5,714 bases of DNA, taken from Lachnospiraceae bacterium. Lineage in GTDB: Bacteria; Bacillota; Clostridia; Lachnospirales; Lachnospiraceae. The translations under genes and the position numbers were made by a program. Numbering within the stretch: the first letter of the stretch is position 1; every line of letters starts with the position of its first letter. Below are positions 5,150 to 5,714 of the stretch, piece after piece. Location: contig CAAFXG010000612.1 in NCBI GenBank assembly GCA_900766925.1, positions 1-5,714 of the forward strand, in the 5' to 3' direction. Under the pieces are notes generated by a model, which saw only the letters and a program-made list of their open reading frames with translations, did no database searches and had not been told where the DNA came from.

Positions 5150-5714
5150 ATGAACGCATCAAATACTTTAAAGAAACTGGGAATTGAGCAGACATTCAAT
5201 TATATTTACAAGGATCCGGATAAGCATATGCCGAAGATGATGGACTGGGCGGACAAATTTGCTGATGGTGAATTTATTTCTCAGAGAAAAATTATTCGGG
5301 AAGCAATTACAGATCCGGAACATCCTTATTATAGCTATATCCGCCGTCTTTTTAAAGAGGTAGATCCCAATGTGACTAAGACACTTGCCGTGAATCTTTT
5401 TATTAATGCCAGTCTGGTTGGCTGGAAAAAGGAAGAAGAACTGAGAAAGAAGTATAACTGTAATATTCCATGGGCTATCCTTCTGGATCCCACATCGGCC
5501 TGTAATCTGCACTGTACTGGTTGTTGGGCAGCGGAATATGGACACAAATTAAATCTTACTTATGATGAGATTGATGATATTATCTGCCAGGGAAAAGAAT
5601 TGGGCGTTTATTTGTACATTTACACTGGTGGGGAGCCGCTGGTCCGTAAAAAAGACTTGATTCGGATCTGTGAAAAGCATTCGGATTGCGTATTCCTTTG
5701 CTTTACAAATTCAA
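5150..5714 (+). CDS. Radical SAM enzyme, N-terminal part (3' end beyond window)
   Basis: The frame runs open from ATG 5150 (GGAGG at 5136-5140, 9-base spacing) to the window edge, giving 188 residues. Residues 118-125 read CNLHCTGC, the C-x3-C-x2-C motif whose Cys118, Cys122 and Cys125 bind the 4Fe-4S cluster that cleaves S-adenosylmethionine. TGGEP (159-163) is the SAM amino-group motif on the second strand, and FLCFTNS (182-188) matches the next barrel strand. The cluster motif is preceded by LLDPTSACN, common in enzymes with SPASM or related C-terminal domains. Before the barrel lies an unusual extension of about 105 polar, mostly helical residues. The N-terminal region is not one I can assign to a named subfamily, and the C-terminus that would show extra clusters or a substrate domain is missing. 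The substrate is therefore unknown. It may be co-transcribed with the DUF308 gene. Confidence 0.92.
   Translation, partial: MNASNTLKKLGIEQTFNYIYKDPDKHMPKMMDWADKFADGEFISQRKIIREAITDPEHPYYSYIRRLFKEVDPNVTKTLAVNLFINASLVGWKKEEELRKKYNCNIPWAILLDPTSACNLHCTGCWAAEYGHKLNLTYDEIDDIICQGKELGVYLYIYTGGEPLVRKKDLIRICEKHSDCVFLCFTNS

Noticed and set aside
5168..5547. Minus-strand open frames of 125 and 70 codons at the window end
   Set aside because: Both overlap the radical SAM gene, whose cluster motif and SAM-binding motif are unmistakable on the + strand.
1..5714. CRISPR array, insertion sequence, tRNA or riboswitch
   Set aside because: No regularly spaced direct repeats, no transposase-like frame with terminal inverted repeats, no cloverleaf-like segment and no known riboswitch core was found on reading both strands.

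Overview
The window looks like chromosomal DNA of a low-GC Gram-positive anaerobe of the Clostridia, most plausibly a gut Lachnospiraceae-type organism. The reasons are AT-rich intergenic DNA, strong AGGAGG-type Shine-Dalgarno sites, use of GTG and TTG starts, and a gene set (oleate hydratase, TetR regulator, HdeD-like membrane protein, radical SAM enzyme) typical of such genomes. The genus assignment is inference. Every supported gene lies on the + strand.

Layout. 1-138 is the 3' end of an unidentified gene, closed by a good intrinsic terminator. 139-690 holds no large gene. It contains a possible 44-residue Cys-containing exported peptide (306-440) framed by two hairpins, then AT-rich DNA with small palindromes that may be the control region of the next gene. 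691-1611 is an alpha/beta hydrolase of the monoacylglycerol lipase/lysophospholipase type with an intact Ser-Asp-His triad, followed by a terminator. 1760-2341 is a TetR-family repressor (GTG start) with its own promoter, followed by a long hairpin. 2495-4270 is a full-length oleate hydratase (ohyA) with the catalytic Glu and Tyr conserved; its promoter carries a perfect 14-bp dyad that could be an operator. A strong hairpin ends this gene. 4510-5094 is a six-helix HdeD/DUF308-like membrane protein (TTG start), and 5150 to the window end is the first 188 residues of a radical SAM enzyme with a long N-terminal extension.

How the genes may work together. OhyA adds water to the cis-9 double bond of oleate and related acids, giving 10-hydroxy fatty acids; in Firmicutes this detoxifies unsaturated fatty acids. 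The upstream hydrolase could release such acids from glycerides or lysolipids, and the TetR protein lying directly before ohyA is the obvious candidate to sense them. This makes a coherent 'unsaturated fatty acid response' hypothesis, but each gene has its own promoter/terminator signals, so the link is shared location and putative operators rather than one operon. The DUF308 and radical SAM genes lie 55 bases apart and may be co-transcribed; their function is not readable from the sequence.

Three genes have a first in-frame start codon that the Shine-Dalgarno position contradicts (634, 2489 and 4501). The chosen starts are 691, 2495 and 4510. No tRNA, rRNA, CRISPR array, transposase or complete mobile element was seen.
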